From the NCBI GenBank assembly GCA_006212045.1, contig PZPK01000002.1:124001-188000 (forward strand): 64,000 nt of DNA, written 5' to 3'. Positions 48,473 through 57,106 of the stretch are shown piece by piece. A program made the position numbers and the translations under genes. Within the stretch, counting starts at the first letter, position 1. Each line of letters starts with the position of its first letter. The stretch is from Oleiphilus sp. GTDB lineage: Bacteria > Pseudomonadota > Gammaproteobacteria > Pseudomonadales > Oleiphilaceae. The notes beneath the pieces are model-generated. The model saw only the letters and a program-made list of their open reading frames with translations, was not told where the DNA came from and ran no database searches.

Positions 48473-51106
48473 TCAGGGAAGGCTTTTTTCCAGAATTTCA
48501 CGTACATCCTTGGATAACCGAGCCTTCGCATAGATGCGTTTTAACTGCTCGATCATGCTTTGCTTGCGGGCCTCATCATATTTCCGCCAGCGTGTCAGTG
48601 GCGTCAGTAGGCGCGATGCGATCTGTGGGTTCATATCATCCAGCTCGATCACCTGGTCCGCGAGAAAAACATAGCCTTGCCCGGCACTGTCGTGGAAGGA
48701 CACATGGTTCTGATTGCAGTATGCGCCTATCACCGATCTCACCTTGTTGGGATTACTCAGCTCGAACTCCGGATGCTCCATGAGCTTTTGAATCCGCGTC
48801 AGATCCGCATAAACAGCAGAGCTGGACTGCACTGAAAACCACAGTTCCAGCACTTGCTTGTCATGCTTCCACTTGGCGTAGAAACGTGACAGTACATCTT
48901 CCGCCAATGCTGCATCACCGGCATTGACCAGTGCGCTAAGGGCCGACAGTTCATCCGTCATATTGCGAGCCTCTTCAAACTGTCTCTTCGCCAACTCGAA
49001 AAAGCGCGCATCGGGTGCGGCCGAAAGTTTTCCCAATACTGCGTTTTTGATCGCGCGCCTGGACATCGATTCAAAATCCAGCTTCACCTCGTCGCCGGTC
49101 TCAACGTTTTCATGGTAGAGCCTCTCAAACTCGTCGCGCAGTGACTCCGCTAGCATCTTGCGGACAAACTCCCGTGCCTTGTGGATTGCTTCCACATCAG
49201 CCGTCTCTGACAATTCAATCAGGTACGCTTCCGAGGGCAGCATTAGTAATTGACAAAGCATCGCCTTGTCCAGCGTTTTGTCTGCGAGCAGTGTACGATA
49301 GGTCTCCACGAGCGCGGCGTTCAGTTCAAGCGAACGTCCGGCCTGCAGGTCCGTAATCAGCTCTTGCAGAATACGGGTTGCCAGAGTCTGGCCGGCATCC
49401 CAGCGATTAAAACTATCGGTGTCGTGCGCCATCAGGAACATCAATTCTTCGTCGCTGTACTGATAATGCAGTTTTACCGGAGCAGAAAAGCCTCTTAACA
49501 ACGAAGGCACCGGCTCCGCCTCTATGTCATCAAACACCACACTGGCAATCTGATCTTTCAACTCATACACAAGGCTGGTTTGGCCGCTGTCGCTATCCAG
49601 AAGCAATGGCTCCCCCGAGCGGCTGATCAAACCCAGCTCGACCGGGATATGGAATGGCTCTTTGACCTCCTGTCCGGGCGTGGACGGGCAAGACTGCTCA
49701 AAGGTTAGCAGGTACTGTTTTTTCTGTGCGTCATAGGCCGAGCGCACTTTGATCACAGGTGTTCCCCCCTGATCATACCAACGTTTGAATTGGGTCAGGT
49801 CTCGGCCGGAAACGTCCTCCATCGCAGCCACAAAGTCTTCGGTAGTCACAGCCTGGCCATCATGGCGCTCGAAATAAAGGTCACTGCCCTTGAGAAACAG
49901 CTCGTCCCCCAGAAGGGTATTGATCATCCTCACTACCTCGGCGCCTTTCTCGTAAACCGTCAAGGTATAAAAGTTGGAAATCTCCAGGTAGGACGGCGGC
50001 CGGACAGGGTGAGACATCGGACCGGCATCTTCGGCAAACTGTGCGGTGCGCAGTAAGTTCACATCTTCGATCCGTTTCACGCCTGCGGAATTCATATCCG
50101 CCGAAAACTGTGAATCGCGATAAACCGTAAAACCTTCCTTCAAACTCAGCTGAAACCAGTCCCGACAGGTAACCCGGTTTCCCGACCAGTTGTGAAAGTA
50201 CTCATGCGCGACAATCGCCTCTATTCTTTGATAACTGGCATCTGTTGCCGCCTCCGGCTTGGCAAGCACACAGGAGGAATTGAAGATATTCAGGCCTTTG
50301 TTTTCCATTGCGCCCATATTGAAATCATCGACCGCAACGATCATAAAGACATCCAGATCGTATTCGCGCCCATATTTCTGTTCGTCCCATGCCATGGACC
50401 GCTTGAGCGCGTCGAGCGCATAGTCGCATTTGTCAGCATTCTTGTGATCAACAAAAATCTCCAAGGCGACCGGACGTCCGGATGCACGCGTAAACACATC
50501 GCTTTGGCAGTAAAGATCACCGGCTACCAGCGCAAACAGATAACAGGGCTTCGGAAACGGGTCTTCCCAGGTCACAAAGTGACGTCCTTCAGGCAAATCA
50601 CCAGAGTCCACCTCATTGCCATTGGACAAGAGGATCGGATACTTTTCCTTATTGGCCTCTATTCTGGTTTCGAACACTGACATCACATCAGGACGGTCAA
50701 GATAATAGGTAATTCTGCGAAAGCCTTCCGCTTCGCATTGTGTACAGAACATCGACGATGACTTATACAGGCCTTCCAGACGCTTGTTGTCCTGCGGTTT
50801 TATCCAGGTCACGCAACGCAAGGTAAATTTATCAGGCACCTGCTGAATCGTCAGGCTTTCCTCGTCAATCGAATACTCACCCTGCTTGAGACTTCTGCCG
50901 TCGATCTCCAGCGCTTTGAGCTCCAACTCTTCACCGTTCAGAACCAGACTGCTTCGCTGATCTTTCTCACGCCTTTGCAGCTCCATGCCGGCGGTCACTT
51001 CTGCGCCGTCTTCATACAGTTTGACGACTAAAGAGACCTTGGAAATATCAAAAGGCGGTGGTGTATAGTCTTTCAGATAAATGGTTCTGGGATTTGCATT
51101 TCGCAT
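48473..51106 (-). CDS. pepN: Aminopeptidase N
   Basis: 877-residue M1 zinc metallopeptidase that removes N-terminal residues from peptides in the cytoplasm. The substrate-anchoring GAMENKGLNIFN and the zinc site HEYFHNWSGNRVTCRDWFQ (HExxH, with the third ligand Glu 18 residues later in LKEGFT) are present, and the length matches the E. coli enzyme. Last gene of the nadK-to-pepN run; 11 bp after the DUF2797 gene. Confidence 0.96.
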   Translation of the reverse strand: MRNANPRTIYLKDYTPPPFDISKVSLVVKLYEDGAEVTAGMELQRREKDQRSSLVLNGEELELKALEIDGRSLKQGEYSIDEESLTIQQVPDKFTLRCVTWIKPQDNKRLEGLYKSSSMFCTQCEAEGFRRITYYLDRPDVMSVFETRIEANKEKYPILLSNGNEVDSGDLPEGRHFVTWEDPFPKPCYLFALVAGDLYCQSDVFTRASGRPVALEIFVDHKNADKCDYALDALKRSMAWDEQKYGREYDLDVFMIVAVDDFNMGAMENKGLNIFNSSCVLAKPEAATDASYQRIEAIVAHEYFHNWSGNRVTCRDWFQLSLKEGFTVYRDSQFSADMNSAGVKRIEDVNLLRTAQFAEDAGPMSHPVRPPSYLEISNFYTLTVYEKGAEVVRMINTLLGDELFLKGSDLYFERHDGQAVTTEDFVAAMEDVSGRDLTQFKRWYDQGGTPVIKVRSAYDAQKKQYLLTFEQSCPSTPGQEVKEPFHIPVELGLISRSGEPLLLDSDSGQTSLVYELKDQIASVVFDDIEAEPVPSLLRGFSAPVKLHYQYSDEELMFLMAHDTDSFNRWDAGQTLATRILQELITDLQAGRSLELNAALVETYRTLLADKTLDKAMLCQLLMLPSEAYLIELSETADVEAIHKAREFVRKMLAESLRDEFERLYHENVETGDEVKLDFESMSRRAIKNAVLGKLSAAPDARFFELAKRQFEEARNMTDELSALSALVNAGDAALAEDVLSRFYAKWKHDKQVLELWFSVQSSSAVYADLTRIQKLMEHPEFELSNPNKVRSVIGAYCNQNHVSFHDSAGQGYVFLADQVIELDDMNPQIASRLLTPLTRWRKYDEARKQSMIEQLKRIYAKARLSKDVREILEKSLP

Positions 51107-51117
51107 CGCGGGGATCC

Positions 51118-51948
51118 TTAGTCTTCCAGATGTAAAGAGACTTCATAGGAAGTGTATTTTCGGATATTCAGGCAGGCATTCTCGAAAATCAGATACTGCC
51201 CCTTGATCGCCATCAGGGTGTCGCAAACCTCGGGCGTTTTATCCAGATTATATGTTTTGATCTTTTCCGGCCATTTCAAGTGCGGGTATTCAAAAGACTG
51301 GCTCGGCTCCTGCAACCATTCAAAACTTTCGTTTGGATGGGCTTCAAGCAATTGCGCGATAAGGTCTGAAGCCTTCTCCTTCAGCGCCCGCGCTTCTTGC
51401 TCAAGATCCAGATCTTCGATGTCGTGCTTGAGCATCTTACGCCAGTTGGTTCTGTCGCCCAGCCACTGCCGCAAGGCATCCTCAATCAGGCCTGACATGT
51501 AACGGCTTGACGTTGCAATCAGAGGGATGGCGTTGACAGCCCCCTGATCTATCCATCTGGTAGGCACCTGCGTCGCTCTGGTAATGCCGACTTTCAACCC
51601 TGACGAGTTCGCCAGATAGACGACATGTGGTCGCATGCAGTGCTGTTGTGCCCATTCCGGCTCCCGACATGTACCCTGATGGAAGTGACATAGTTCGGGG
51701 CTCATAATACAACGGTCGCATTGGGCCAGTTTTTGAAAACAGGGATAGCAATAGCCCTGATTAAAACTTTTTTTGCTTATTCTCGCGCAGTGACAACAAC
51801 GTATGACACCCGAATAGCTGAGCCGCAGTTTCCGGCCCAGCAAGGCGTTGACATCCACGCGCTGATCTCCCAACGAGAGCTGATAAGAAACAGGCATGCC
51901 AGCCGCAACCTGCATTTTGGAAAGGGTTCCTGATCCCAGTTCTTTCAC
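51118..51948 (-). CDS. DUF2797 family protein with zinc-binding cysteines
   Basis: 276-residue cytoplasmic protein of unknown function. The N-terminal part matches DUF2797 (GTLSKMQ, then LSLGDQRVDVNALLGRKLRL), followed by a cysteine-rich block CCHC, CYPC, CDRC and C, H ligands that should bind zinc; the middle part LANSSGLKVGITRATQVPTRW resembles a GIY-YIG-like nuclease core. GTG start chosen since it preserves the family N-terminus. 17 bp after yeaC. Confidence 0.85.
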   Translation of the reverse strand: MKELGSGTLSKMQVAAGMPVSYQLSLGDQRVDVNALLGRKLRLSYSGVIRCCHCARISKKSFNQGYCYPCFQKLAQCDRCIMSPELCHFHQGTCREPEWAQQHCMRPHVVYLANSSGLKVGITRATQVPTRWIDQGAVNAIPLIATSSRYMSGLIEDALRQWLGDRTNWRKMLKHDIEDLDLEQEARALKEKASDLIAQLLEAHPNESFEWLQEPSQSFEYPHLKWPEKIKTYNLDKTPEVCDTLMAIKGQYLIFENACLNIRKYTSYEVSLHLED

Positions 51949-51965
51949 GTTAAAGTACTTCCCTA

Positions 51966-52232
51966 CTAATGCAAAACGCGAAGAGGCGAAACATCATCCG
52001 GATTCAGATCTGCTTCGCTGTTCTTTTTTCGCTTGGACTTGTCAATATAACCCACCCGCTCAGACTCGGGTATCTCTTGCTGGGCCTCAAACATGATGAT
52101 GGCCTGCAGACAGATTTCTTTCTGCTCTTTGCTTAATTCCCGACCATCAGGCCACTTACCCAGTTCGAGTGCAGTTTTGAACCTCTGATAGATTTCGGGG
52201 TCCAGCCGCTTTGCCACATCTTCAAATTTCAT
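51966..52232 (-). CDS. yeaC: YeaC family (DUF1315) protein
   Basis: 88-residue protein starting at ATG 52232 (MKFEDVAKRLDPEIYQRFK), the family N-terminus; an upstream in-frame start is not needed. The YeaC core GKWPDGRELSKEQKE is clear and a charged, basic tail follows. Function unknown. A Fur-box-like site lies 64 bp upstream, and a 172-bp gap separates it from the rhomboid gene, so a promoter for yeaC-DUF2797-pepN probably starts here. Confidence 0.85.
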   Translation of the reverse strand: MKFEDVAKRLDPEIYQRFKTALELGKWPDGRELSKEQKEICLQAIIMFEAQQEIPESERVGYIDKSKRKKNSEADLNPDDVSPLRVLH

Positions 52233-52295
52233 ACTGAATACCTGTACTAAAAACTGCCCGCTTACAGGCAAGAATAAAACGCTTTACATTTTAAA

Positions 52296-52310
52296 TAGTA
52301 ATGATTATCA
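52296..52310. promoter_or_regulatory. Fur-box-like site upstream of yeaC
   Basis: Matches 13 of 15 positions of the Fur core, including an exact ATTATCA half on the + strand. It lies upstream of a TAAAAT-like -10 read toward yeaC. The only genes it could control are yeaC, the DUF2797 gene and pepN. Confidence 0.5.
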
Positions 52311-52404
52311 TTTGCATAGGTTGAACGGCATAGCTGAACAACCTGGTCTCTCTCATCAGAAAAATCACAGCGTGTGAACCCCAAAGCGGTATCCGTAACA
52401 CCGG

Positions 52405-53304
52405 CTACTCTGCCGAGGGGATTTTTTTTGCACCAAGATTAGTCGTCAACCAGCCCCAGAGCAAGCCGGAGAGCAAGCCATACAAGTGCGCCGAGTTTGC
52501 CATCTTGCCAATACCCAACCACTCGGTCAGAGGCGTATAGCCCAGTAACAGCCATATGATACTAAAACGGAAAAGTGCATCGGGTAAGAATATGTCCGGA
52601 TTGACCCTGCGCCAGACCCAGCAATAGCCTACCAAACCATACACCACACCGGACATACCGCCGAACAGATAACCAGAATCGAGCAATTGCGCAATATTGG
52701 AAACAACAGACACAAATAACGCCATGGACAAGAACGCGAGAGAGCCTTTGCGCATTTCCAGCTGCCCGCCCAGTGTCCACAACATCAGCATATTGAATAC
52801 AATGTGCAGCATACTGAAATGCAAAAAATCCGGTGAAAGCAATCGCCAGAACTGTCCCTGAGAAAGCATTTCAATCAGACCCGCCATTCGCTGGTCCAGA
52901 GTTTCGAGCGGGAAATCGATTTCAAAGGGGTTAATAATCAAAAGGGCTCGCAAGATCGGCCCCCCCTGCCCCATTTCCGTCAAATAGGCAATCGCTACAC
53001 TGATTAGGATAAAGACATAGATGACCGGCGCCTGGGCGGGCAAAGCGCGTGGATACAGGGTATGCGTGACCGGCGCGGCTTCCACGCCATGTGCGATCTG
53101 CTCGTTTATGCTGGCCCGGAATTCGGCGTCGCCCAAATAACGCTCCAATACCTGATTGATTTCATCCTGATATCGCTGCGTGGGCATCCAAATGATCTGT
53201 AACTGGTCCTGCTCGGTAATACGATGCGGGACCCCTTTCAGTTTCAGCCACTGACTCAATTCCGACAGATCAAAATGAATGGGTGCTTCGGCGACTTTCT
53301 TCAT
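52405..53304 (-). CDS. Rhomboid family intramembrane serine protease
   Basis: 299-residue polytopic protease. After a 90-residue cytosolic N-domain come six helices with HIVFN (His167, Asn171), the catalytic GGMSG (Ser218) and SAHLYGLLSG (His273), so the dyad is intact and the enzyme should be active, resembling GlpG. The substrate is unknown. It overlaps the phosphatase gene by 4 bp. Confidence 0.93.
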   Translation of the reverse strand: MKKVAEAPIHFDLSELSQWLKLKGVPHRITEQDQLQIIWMPTQRYQDEINQVLERYLGDAEFRASINEQIAHGVEAAPVTHTLYPRALPAQAPVIYVFILISVAIAYLTEMGQGGPILRALLIINPFEIDFPLETLDQRMAGLIEMLSQGQFWRLLSPDFLHFSMLHIVFNMLMLWTLGGQLEMRKGSLAFLSMALFVSVVSNIAQLLDSGYLFGGMSGVVYGLVGYCWVWRRVNPDIFLPDALFRFSIIWLLLGYTPLTEWLGIGKMANSAHLYGLLSGLLWGWLTTNLGAKKIPSAE

Positions 53305-54272
53305 GAACGCACGACATCCACCCAGACGAACTTGGCCGGGTCCAGCCTTTGCTCGTCATCCATGCGATAGGCGACCAATTTGCCATATTTGACGGCGCTA
53401 TAGTCGAGGCAGGCTACGTTTGCGCAAATCGGTTCGGGATCACCGGACATCCAGTAGTGACCGACAAAAACCGGACGTTCATGCTCGGAGTAGCTCAGCA
53501 GTTTCTGCCGTTCGATGGCAGACAACTTGCGATCAACCAGATGCGCAGGCAACGGATCGGGCTGAAACACCACATCGTTATAAGTTTCGGCTTCGGTGCC
53601 CCAGAATTTGGTACGAAACACCTTACGTACATAGCCATCTTTGCTTAGAATCGTTTCGCCCTCCGGCAGATCCAGAGCTGTCCCTCGCGTCAGACGATCT
53701 ACCAGACGCGCCTCAAAACTGTCTTCTACCGAAGAAGCATGCAACAAGTCTTCCGACAAACAGTGGTCCGGACTGAGTGTTCTGAATCGTTCTATCGCGT
53801 GCTGATCCCAGCAGGCATGCACCACCCTGAAGTGTTCTTTCTCTATAAACAGGGGAATTTGCTGAAACCAGGACAGAAAAGCGGCCCATTCACCACCGAA
53901 ATCCTCAAACTGTTCCAGTGTTTCGCGAATCAGCCTGTGATTGCGGGCATTATGCTCTCTCAGGTAGGTTTTCTGCAGACCGCCATCCCGGCTTTGTGTG
54001 CAGTAGCACATGGCATTGTACTCATGATTTCCCAGTACAATCTCTGCCTGACCCTGATCCACCATATCCTTGACGATATGCAGCGCTTCCCGGATCCGGG
54101 GCCCTCGATCGACAATATCACCTACAAATATTACTTTCCTCGACTCATGCCGATAACAGCCACGCACATGCTGGTAGCCCAGTTTTTTGAGCAGACGTTC
54201 AAGCGCCAGAGCACAGCCGTGCACATCTCCAATCAGGTCATATCCTTGTGATTTACTGCGAAAGACAGGCAT
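53301..54272 (-). CDS. Metallophosphoesterase (serine/threonine phosphatase fold)
   Basis: 323-residue phosphatase with the calcineurin-like metal motifs in order: GDVHGC, VGDIVDRGP and LGNHEYNAM, with later His in VVHACWDQH and VGHYWM. It resembles PrpA/diadenosine-type phosphatases but is longer; substrate unknown. It shares one base with nadK and overlaps rhomboid, forming a tightly coupled trio. Confidence 0.9.
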   Translation of the reverse strand: MPVFRSKSQGYDLIGDVHGCALALERLLKKLGYQHVRGCYRHESRKVIFVGDIVDRGPRIREALHIVKDMVDQGQAEIVLGNHEYNAMCYCTQSRDGGLQKTYLREHNARNHRLIRETLEQFEDFGGEWAAFLSWFQQIPLFIEKEHFRVVHACWDQHAIERFRTLSPDHCLSEDLLHASSVEDSFEARLVDRLTRGTALDLPEGETILSKDGYVRKVFRTKFWGTEAETYNDVVFQPDPLPAHLVDRKLSAIERQKLLSYSEHERPVFVGHYWMSGDPEPICANVACLDYSAVKYGKLVAYRMDDEQRLDPAKFVWVDVVRS

Positions 54273-55165
54273 CAGCGCTCATTCACCAAATTATGCGCCC
54301 AACCCAGTTTTTCCCGGCAGGTTTCATAGAAATTGTGCGAAGTCGGATGAATCAGACGCACTTTCTGCGGCTTCTTGGAAATACTCACAGTATCACCCGG
54401 TGCAACGGGTATGTGCTGCTGTCCATCGCAGCTGACTTGCGGATAAATTTCATTGCCTTCGCCGATCATTATCTTGATCTCACTTTTACCGTCGACCACG
54501 ATGGGCCGGCTACTCAGGGTATGCGGAAACATTGGCACCAATGCAATCGCATCCAGTTTTGGATGTAAAAGCGGCCCGCCCGCCGACAGGGAGTAGGCGG
54601 TTGAACCTGTTGGCGTGGAAACAATCAGACCATCCGAGCGCTGACTGTAAACAAACTGTCCTTCTATCCATAGGTCAAAACCAATCATGCGTGTGGACTT
54701 ACCCGGATGCAGCACAATGTCATTCAAGCCCGTGCCATAGGCAATTGGTTCACCATCCCTTTTTACAGCAACATCGAGCAAAAACCGCCGCTCCTGAATA
54801 TAATCACCCGCCAGCACTGCGGAAATCTTTTCCTCCAGCTCAGCGGGTGAGATGTCAGTCAGGAATCCCAGACGCCCCCGGTTCACACCCAATAATGGCA
54901 CATCAGATTTCGCCAGTTCTCGCGCCGCGCCCAGCAAGCTGCCATCACCCCCCACCACGACCACCAGATCACACATCTCGCCCATCATCTTGACACTGGA
55001 CACCTGCAAGCCGTGCCCGGGAATCAAGGCTGCAATCTGCTCCTCCAGGATGATATGGTAGCCCTCTGCGATCAGAAAGCGCTTCAAGTTGCGCACCGTT
55101 TCGACCACGCGTGCGCTACCCATTCGTCCAATCAGCCCTATATTCCTAAAATTATCCGTATTCAA
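54272..55165 (-). CDS. nadK: NAD kinase
   Basis: 297-residue cytoplasmic enzyme that phosphorylates NAD+ to NADP+ with ATP. The glycine-rich GGDGS motif, NRGRLGFLTD and the DGLIVSTPTGSTAYSLSAGGP block are diagnostic. The start is the only plausible one and the length fits. First gene of the operon running to the rhomboid gene; divergent from the DUF1853 gene. Confidence 0.97.
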   Translation of the reverse strand: MNTDNFRNIGLIGRMGSARVVETVRNLKRFLIAEGYHIILEEQIAALIPGHGLQVSSVKMMGEMCDLVVVVGGDGSLLGAARELAKSDVPLLGVNRGRLGFLTDISPAELEEKISAVLAGDYIQERRFLLDVAVKRDGEPIAYGTGLNDIVLHPGKSTRMIGFDLWIEGQFVYSQRSDGLIVSTPTGSTAYSLSAGGPLLHPKLDAIALVPMFPHTLSSRPIVVDGKSEIKIMIGEGNEIYPQVSCDGQQHIPVAPGDTVSISKKPQKVRLIHPTSHNFYETCREKLGWAHNLVNER

Positions 55166-55274
55166 GCGTTTACCTTTTGCACTATGCTCAGATGCCAGCC
55201 CGTAAGCTGAACGTTTTCAATGACTTCTATTTTAACAGAATAATTCGCCAAACCCGCAGCGAAGCTAAAAAAGC

Positions 55275-56159
55275 ATGAGACATCTTGAACACTTGAAATG
55301 GGTATTGCAAAGTCCAAGCCTCTTGAACAGAAAAAAGACTTCATTTGATCTGGTTCAGGAGCCCTCACCCCAGGATATTGAACACGTATTGTCGCGTGCT
55401 CCGGAAAACCTGGAAGCCGCTGTCAACGCCGGGTCAAGTCACTTTCTCGGGAGCTATTTTGAGTCATTGTGGCGATTCTATCTCACCCACAGCCAGCGAT
55501 ACGAACTGATCACAGCCAACCTTCAGGTTCACCACGAAGGCATCACGCAGGGAGAGATGGACTTTCTGGTATTCGATACAGTCAGCCATAAAATCCTGCA
55601 TCAGGAAGTCGCGGTCAAGTTCTATCTTGGCACGAGTAAGGGAATTGGCTCAACGCACTGGGTAGGCCCCAATGCGAGGGATCGGCTGGACCTGAAACTG
55701 GCACATTTGCAGGAAAAACAGCTCCCGTTTGCTGATCAGCCACGCACCAGAGACATTCTGAAAGCACAGTACAACATCACTGCACTCCAAAGCGAGGTAC
55801 TCTTGAAAGGCATCCTTTTCCTGCCTGCGTCAAGCCATTCGCTGAGCATCGCCCCCCAGATCAATCCTCATCATCAACGCGGCCGCTGGTGCCACTATAC
55901 ACAACTCATTGAAATTCTGAATCGGGACCTCGACGGTGAATATTACTGGCAGGAACTAGACAAGCCGGACTGGCTGTCTTCGTCTCTCATGCGCAACGAA
56001 AACGATCAGAATCTGCGAACGTCCAAAGCCCTAAAACAAACCCTTGATTCCGGTGACACCCGGATGCGAGCAAGACTCTATTGCAGATTCATTCGAAACA
56101 ACAAGCATTACGCCGAAATTGAACGCATTTTTGCCGTGCCCTCAGGCTGGCCTGGCTGA
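55275..56159 (+). CDS. DUF1853 family protein
   Basis: 294-residue cytoplasmic protein of unknown function. Family pattern seen: LGSYFESLWRFYL at about 55-68, GEMDFLVFD and HQEVAVKFYLG (a nuclease-like E...EVK spacing), VGPNARDRLDLKLAHL later. The E-x-D...E-x-K arrangement resembles PD-(D/E)XK nucleases, which I note only as similarity. Its 3' end overlaps the convergent downstream gene by 18 bp. Confidence 0.85.
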   Translation: MRHLEHLKWVLQSPSLLNRKKTSFDLVQEPSPQDIEHVLSRAPENLEAAVNAGSSHFLGSYFESLWRFYLTHSQRYELITANLQVHHEGITQGEMDFLVFDTVSHKILHQEVAVKFYLGTSKGIGSTHWVGPNARDRLDLKLAHLQEKQLPFADQPRTRDILKAQYNITALQSEVLLKGILFLPASSHSLSIAPQINPHHQRGRWCHYTQLIEILNRDLDGEYYWQELDKPDWLSSSLMRNENDQNLRTSKALKQTLDSGDTRMRARLYCRFIRNNKHYAEIERIFAVPSGWPG

Positions 56160-57080
56160 ACCCATGCCCCGCCAACCCTGCAAGCCGCCAGTATGCACAA
56201 CCAACACCCTGGCACCCGATGCAACTCTACCTTGGCGAATCCACTCGCAGAGCCCATACAGCATTTTTCCCGTGTAGACCGGATCCAACAGCAAGCCTGT
56301 TCCGGAGTGCAATTTGGAAATAAACTCAGTAAGCCTGTGATTGATTTTGGCAAAGCCACCGAAATGAAAGTCATGGCAAATCTGCCAGTGGCTGACTGGC
56401 TTGATTGCGCCGGATAACATCCGGGTTACCCGGTCTTCCAGGTCCATTGCACCTCTTAATGCTGACATCCCCACGACCTGTGCTCGGCCGCCCGACGCCA
56501 AAGCAATGCCGGCGAGCGTGGTTCCAGACCCCACCGGACAGACAATCAGGTCATAACGCATGGGGTAGTCATGATAGAGACGCGCAAACAGTTCCTGTAT
56601 ACCGGCAAGACCAGACACACCCTCGCCGCCCTCGGGAACAACCCAGGCATCGGGATAATGCGAAGCCCATTCACTTGAAGATCCGGCTCGCGCGTCTGTG
56701 CGATATTGGTCACGACTGATCCAACGCAGCGCCATCCCCCATTTCACACAATCCTGCAAGGTAGGACTCAGATGCTCGGGCTCTTCACCCCTCACCAGCC
56801 CTATGGTTTTGAGCTGCAACAATTGCCCGGCATACGCCAACGCATGCAGATGATTGGAATAGGCACCGCCGAAACTTACCAGACCGGTTTTTTCATGCGC
56901 TTCGGCCGCCAATAGATGGTGCTGCAACTTATACCATTTATTACCCAATATAAAAGGATGCAGCTTATCGAATCGCAAACAGTCAACGCTGAAAGCTGGG
57001 CCGACAAACGCTTCCAGATTCAAAGGTTCGATGGCCGGAAGCGAGCTCAGCTCAGATTCGATCAGGGAATAACGCTTCAA
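56142..57080 (-). CDS. PLP-dependent D-cysteine desulfhydrase / ACC deaminase-like enzyme
   Basis: 312-residue fold-type II PLP enzyme. The GNKWYKL motif (Lys48 and Lys51, one forming the Schiff base), SFGGAYSNHLHALA and CPVGSGTTLAG (phosphate-binding loop) are visible. The family includes ACC deaminase and D-cysteine desulfhydrase; no substrate residue I can read distinguishes them. Ends overlap the convergent DUF1853 gene. Length is normal to slightly short. Confidence 0.85.
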   Translation of the reverse strand: MKRYSLIESELSSLPAIEPLNLEAFVGPAFSVDCLRFDKLHPFILGNKWYKLQHHLLAAEAHEKTGLVSFGGAYSNHLHALAYAGQLLQLKTIGLVRGEEPEHLSPTLQDCVKWGMALRWISRDQYRTDARAGSSSEWASHYPDAWVVPEGGEGVSGLAGIQELFARLYHDYPMRYDLIVCPVGSGTTLAGIALASGGRAQVVGMSALRGAMDLEDRVTRMLSGAIKPVSHWQICHDFHFGGFAKINHRLTEFISKLHSGTGLLLDPVYTGKMLYGLCEWIRQGRVASGARVLVVHTGGLQGWRGMGSARPA

Positions 57081-57106
57081 GGAAGCAACGCCTTAAGCCA
57101 CAACGA

